64,000 bases of DNA, taken from Limnohabitans planktonicus II-D5. Lineage in GTDB: Bacteria > Pseudomonadota > Gammaproteobacteria > Burkholderiales > Burkholderiaceae_C. Below the pieces are notes generated by a model. The model was not told the origin of the DNA, did no database searches, and saw only the letters and a list, made by a program, of their open reading frames with translations. Position numbers and translations under genes: made by a program. This document shows, in pieces, positions 62,631 through 64,000 of the stretch. Every line of letters begins with the position of its first letter. Within the stretch, counting starts at the first letter, position 1. Location: NCBI RefSeq assembly GCF_001270065.2, contig NZ_LFYT02000025.1:1-64000 (forward strand). Reading direction: 5' to 3'.

Positions 62631-63282
62631 TCGAAGACGCCCACACAGAGCTTTCGCTACACCCCAAACGTCGGACTCTGCGAGTGCCGACCTACAAGAC
62701 CACAGCCCCGTAGGTCGGCGGTCGAAGACTCCGACATAGAGCCTTCGCCACACCCCAAACGTCGGACACTCCGAGTACCGACCTACAAAACCACAGCCCC
62801 GTAGGTCGGCGGTCGAAGACCCCTACACAAAGCCTTCGCCACACCCCAAACGTCGGACTCTCCGAGTGCCGACCTACAAAACCACAGCCCCGTAGGTCGG
62901 CGGTCGAAGACCCCTACACAAAGCCTTCGCCACACCCCAAACGTCGGACTCTCCGAGTGCCGACCTACAAGACCACCGACCCGTAGGTCGGCGGTCGAAG
63001 ACCCCGACACAAAGCCTTCGCTACACCCCCAAACGTCGGACTCTCCGAGTACCGACCTACAAAACCACAGCCCCGTAGGTCGGCGGTCGAAGACCCCGAC
63101 ATAGAGCCTTCGCCACACCCCAAACGTCGGACTCTGCGAGTACCGACCTACAAAACCACAGCCCCGTAGGTCGGCGGTCGAAGACCCCGACATGGAGCCT
63201 TCGCTACACCTAAAACGTCGGACTCTCCGAGTACCGACCTACAAAACCACCGCCCCGTAGGTCGGCGGTCGAAGACCCCGAC
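62619..63282. repeat. Array of about eight hairpin units (91 bp), opposite orientation
   Basis: Units start at 62619, 62710, 62801, 62892, 62983, 63075, 63166 and 63257; the last is incomplete. Each opens GTAGGTCGGCGGTCGAAGAC and closes GAGTACCGACCTAC, and the halves pair into a hairpin. The arms are the same as in the array at 44466 but read from the other strand, while the loop (AGCCTTCGCCACACCCC) differs. A TTGATCCGGC end is at the left (62575). I found no matching right end before the adhesin gene. No gene lies in 62575-63354. Confidence 0.9.
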
Positions 63283-63354
63283 AAATGCCAGTCACCCCTC
63301 AGGCGGTCGAGGCCGAAGACCCCGACGTTCACCGGCTAAACCGGCCCTGCATGC

Positions 63355-64000
63355 TCAAAGCTTGGCGCTGGGTGCCAGGCACAGCTCAATGCCATCGCCA
63401 GCGCTCTCCTCGCATTCGCACTGCTGCAAGTTCTCGGGTGAGCAAGCTTGTGGCGGCGAGGCTGCTGCGCCCGATGGCTCTCTGCTGTCAGCACCCGAAT
63501 CCACAGCCCCCGCCACAGCGGCACCCACGCCCCCTGCGTTAGAGAAGCCCGACAAGTTCAAACGGCTGGTCGGCGTTGTGGTGCGGGCCAGGGCCACTGC
63601 CACGGTGCTGTTGGTCACCACGGCCGGGGTGATCCGCAGCGCCGCATTGGTGTAAGCAATTTTGTAGTTGCTCAACACCGTGGCCGCATTGGCCGGTGCA
63701 GCGCTCAGGTTCGAGTTGTACGTGCCCGCAATCAAGCCAGTGGCCAAGCCAGACACCGTCACATCCTCACCCGCCACAAAGCCCGACTTGGTCGCTGGCG
63801 ATTGCGTTTGCTGCGTGCCATTGGCCTGCACCGTGGTGGCGTTGCCCGTCACGGCCGCGTCCTTGGGCGTGATCGTGCCCTTGCCAGTCAACGAAGTCGG
63901 CAAGTTGTAGTTGTTCAGATCAGTACCCGATGCTGCCGCAAAGTTGCCCGCCCCCAGATTGGCCGTGACGCTGCTCGCACCCAGTACATTCTTGTCGTTG
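63355..64000 (-). CDS. Large surface adhesin, C-terminal end (MBG/FHA-type), partial
   Basis: About 215 C-terminal residues of a protein that continues beyond the window. It shows one to two MBG-like repeats (AAVTGNATTVQ, GEDVTVSGLATGLIAGTYNSNL, NYKIAYTNAALRITPA), typical of the passenger of filamentous-hemagglutinin or autotransporter-type secreted adhesins. The end is unusual: a low-complexity glycine/alanine part, then CSPENLQQCECEESAGDGIE with four cysteines in the last ~30 residues. The start and secretion domain are not in the window. Composition is rich in A, T, N and G, as expected for surface repeats. Confidence 0.75.
   Translation of the reverse strand, partial: NDKNVLGASSVTANLGAGNFAAASGTDLNNYNLPTSLTGKGTITPKDAAVTGNATTVQANGTQQTQSPATKSGFVAGEDVTVSGLATGLIAGTYNSNLSAAPANAATVLSNYKIAYTNAALRITPAVVTNSTVAVALARTTTPTSRLNLSGFSNAGGVGAAVAGAVDSGADSREPSGAAASPPQACSPENLQQCECEESAGDGIELCLAPSAKL

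Noticed and set aside
62619..63282. CRISPR array
   Set aside because: The repeat period is 91 bp with conserved loops and linkers, so there are no variable spacers; no cas genes are adjacent.

Overview
The window is a chromosomal segment of a betaproteobacterium. The gene content and order (corC-lnt-glyQ-glyS-gmhB-plsC-ygjP, a liu leucine-degradation cluster, an SSS symporter with a DUF4212 partner, an alpha-2-macroglobulin gene next to pbpC) fit Burkholderiales, most likely Comamonadaceae. This placement comes from protein resemblance only; no search was run.

Layout: (1) 1-3262 holds the 3' end of a 23S rRNA gene, a 5S rRNA gene, an MBL-fold hydrolase and the 3' end of fadD, all in a direct tandem duplication of about 1.6 kb. 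The copies differ by one homopolymer indel and three synonymous substitutions. This may be an assembly or strain-haplotype artefact. (2) 3171-14990 is housekeeping: fadD, a GNAT enzyme, corC-lnt, glyQS, gmhB-plsC, a YgjP-type metalloprotease and a second MBL hydrolase. (3) 15023-38510 is dominated by leucine/isovalerate catabolism: a MerR-type LiuR-like regulator with two perfect palindromic sites, a thioesterase, isovaleryl-CoA dehydrogenase, beta-carbonic anhydrase, thiolase, SDR, acyl-CoA dehydrogenase, both methylcrotonyl-CoA carboxylase subunits, methylglutaconyl-CoA hydratase and HMG-CoA lyase. Unrelated genes interrupt it: trkAH, rhodanese, YchJ, HAD, LysR, AraC, a vapBC toxin-antitoxin pair, DinB, and an exported M48 protease. 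(4) 38514-48378 holds a YbaK-type deacylase, DUF1289, UspA, a DsbA-type isomerase, a cation/acetate-type symporter with its small subunit, a TPR protein, and a large MFS transporter that follows a 1.6 kb hairpin array. (5) 48452-51474 is a RAYT transposase gene flanked by its probable REP hairpins, then prfC. (6) 51664-62574 holds a 2000-residue bacterial alpha-2-macroglobulin coupled to pbpC, then an OsmC-YcaO fusion gene enclosed by 56-bp perfect inverted repeats. (7) The window ends in a second hairpin array and the C-terminal end of a large surface adhesin.

The most unusual content is non-coding. Two REP-like hairpin families are present, both opening with GTAG/GTGG. Family 2 (GTAGGAGC) clusters around the RAYT gene and is plausibly its substrate. 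Family 1 (GTAGGTCGG) occurs as single hairpins, as two 160-bp elements bounded by inverted TTGATCCGGC ends, and as two long tandem arrays (16 units of 98-100 bp and about 8 units of 91 bp). It has no cognate transposase in the window and looks like a MITE-like or composite element not covered by standard feature types. Separately, three arrays of 7-bp direct repeats each sit at or just after a stop codon.

Working together: isovaleryl-CoA dehydrogenase, the carboxylase, the hydratase and HMG-CoA lyase would convert isovaleryl-CoA to acetyl-CoA and acetoacetate. The carbonic anhydrase could supply bicarbonate to the carboxylase, and the thiolase would cleave acetoacetyl-CoA. No acetoacetate-activating enzyme was seen in the window.
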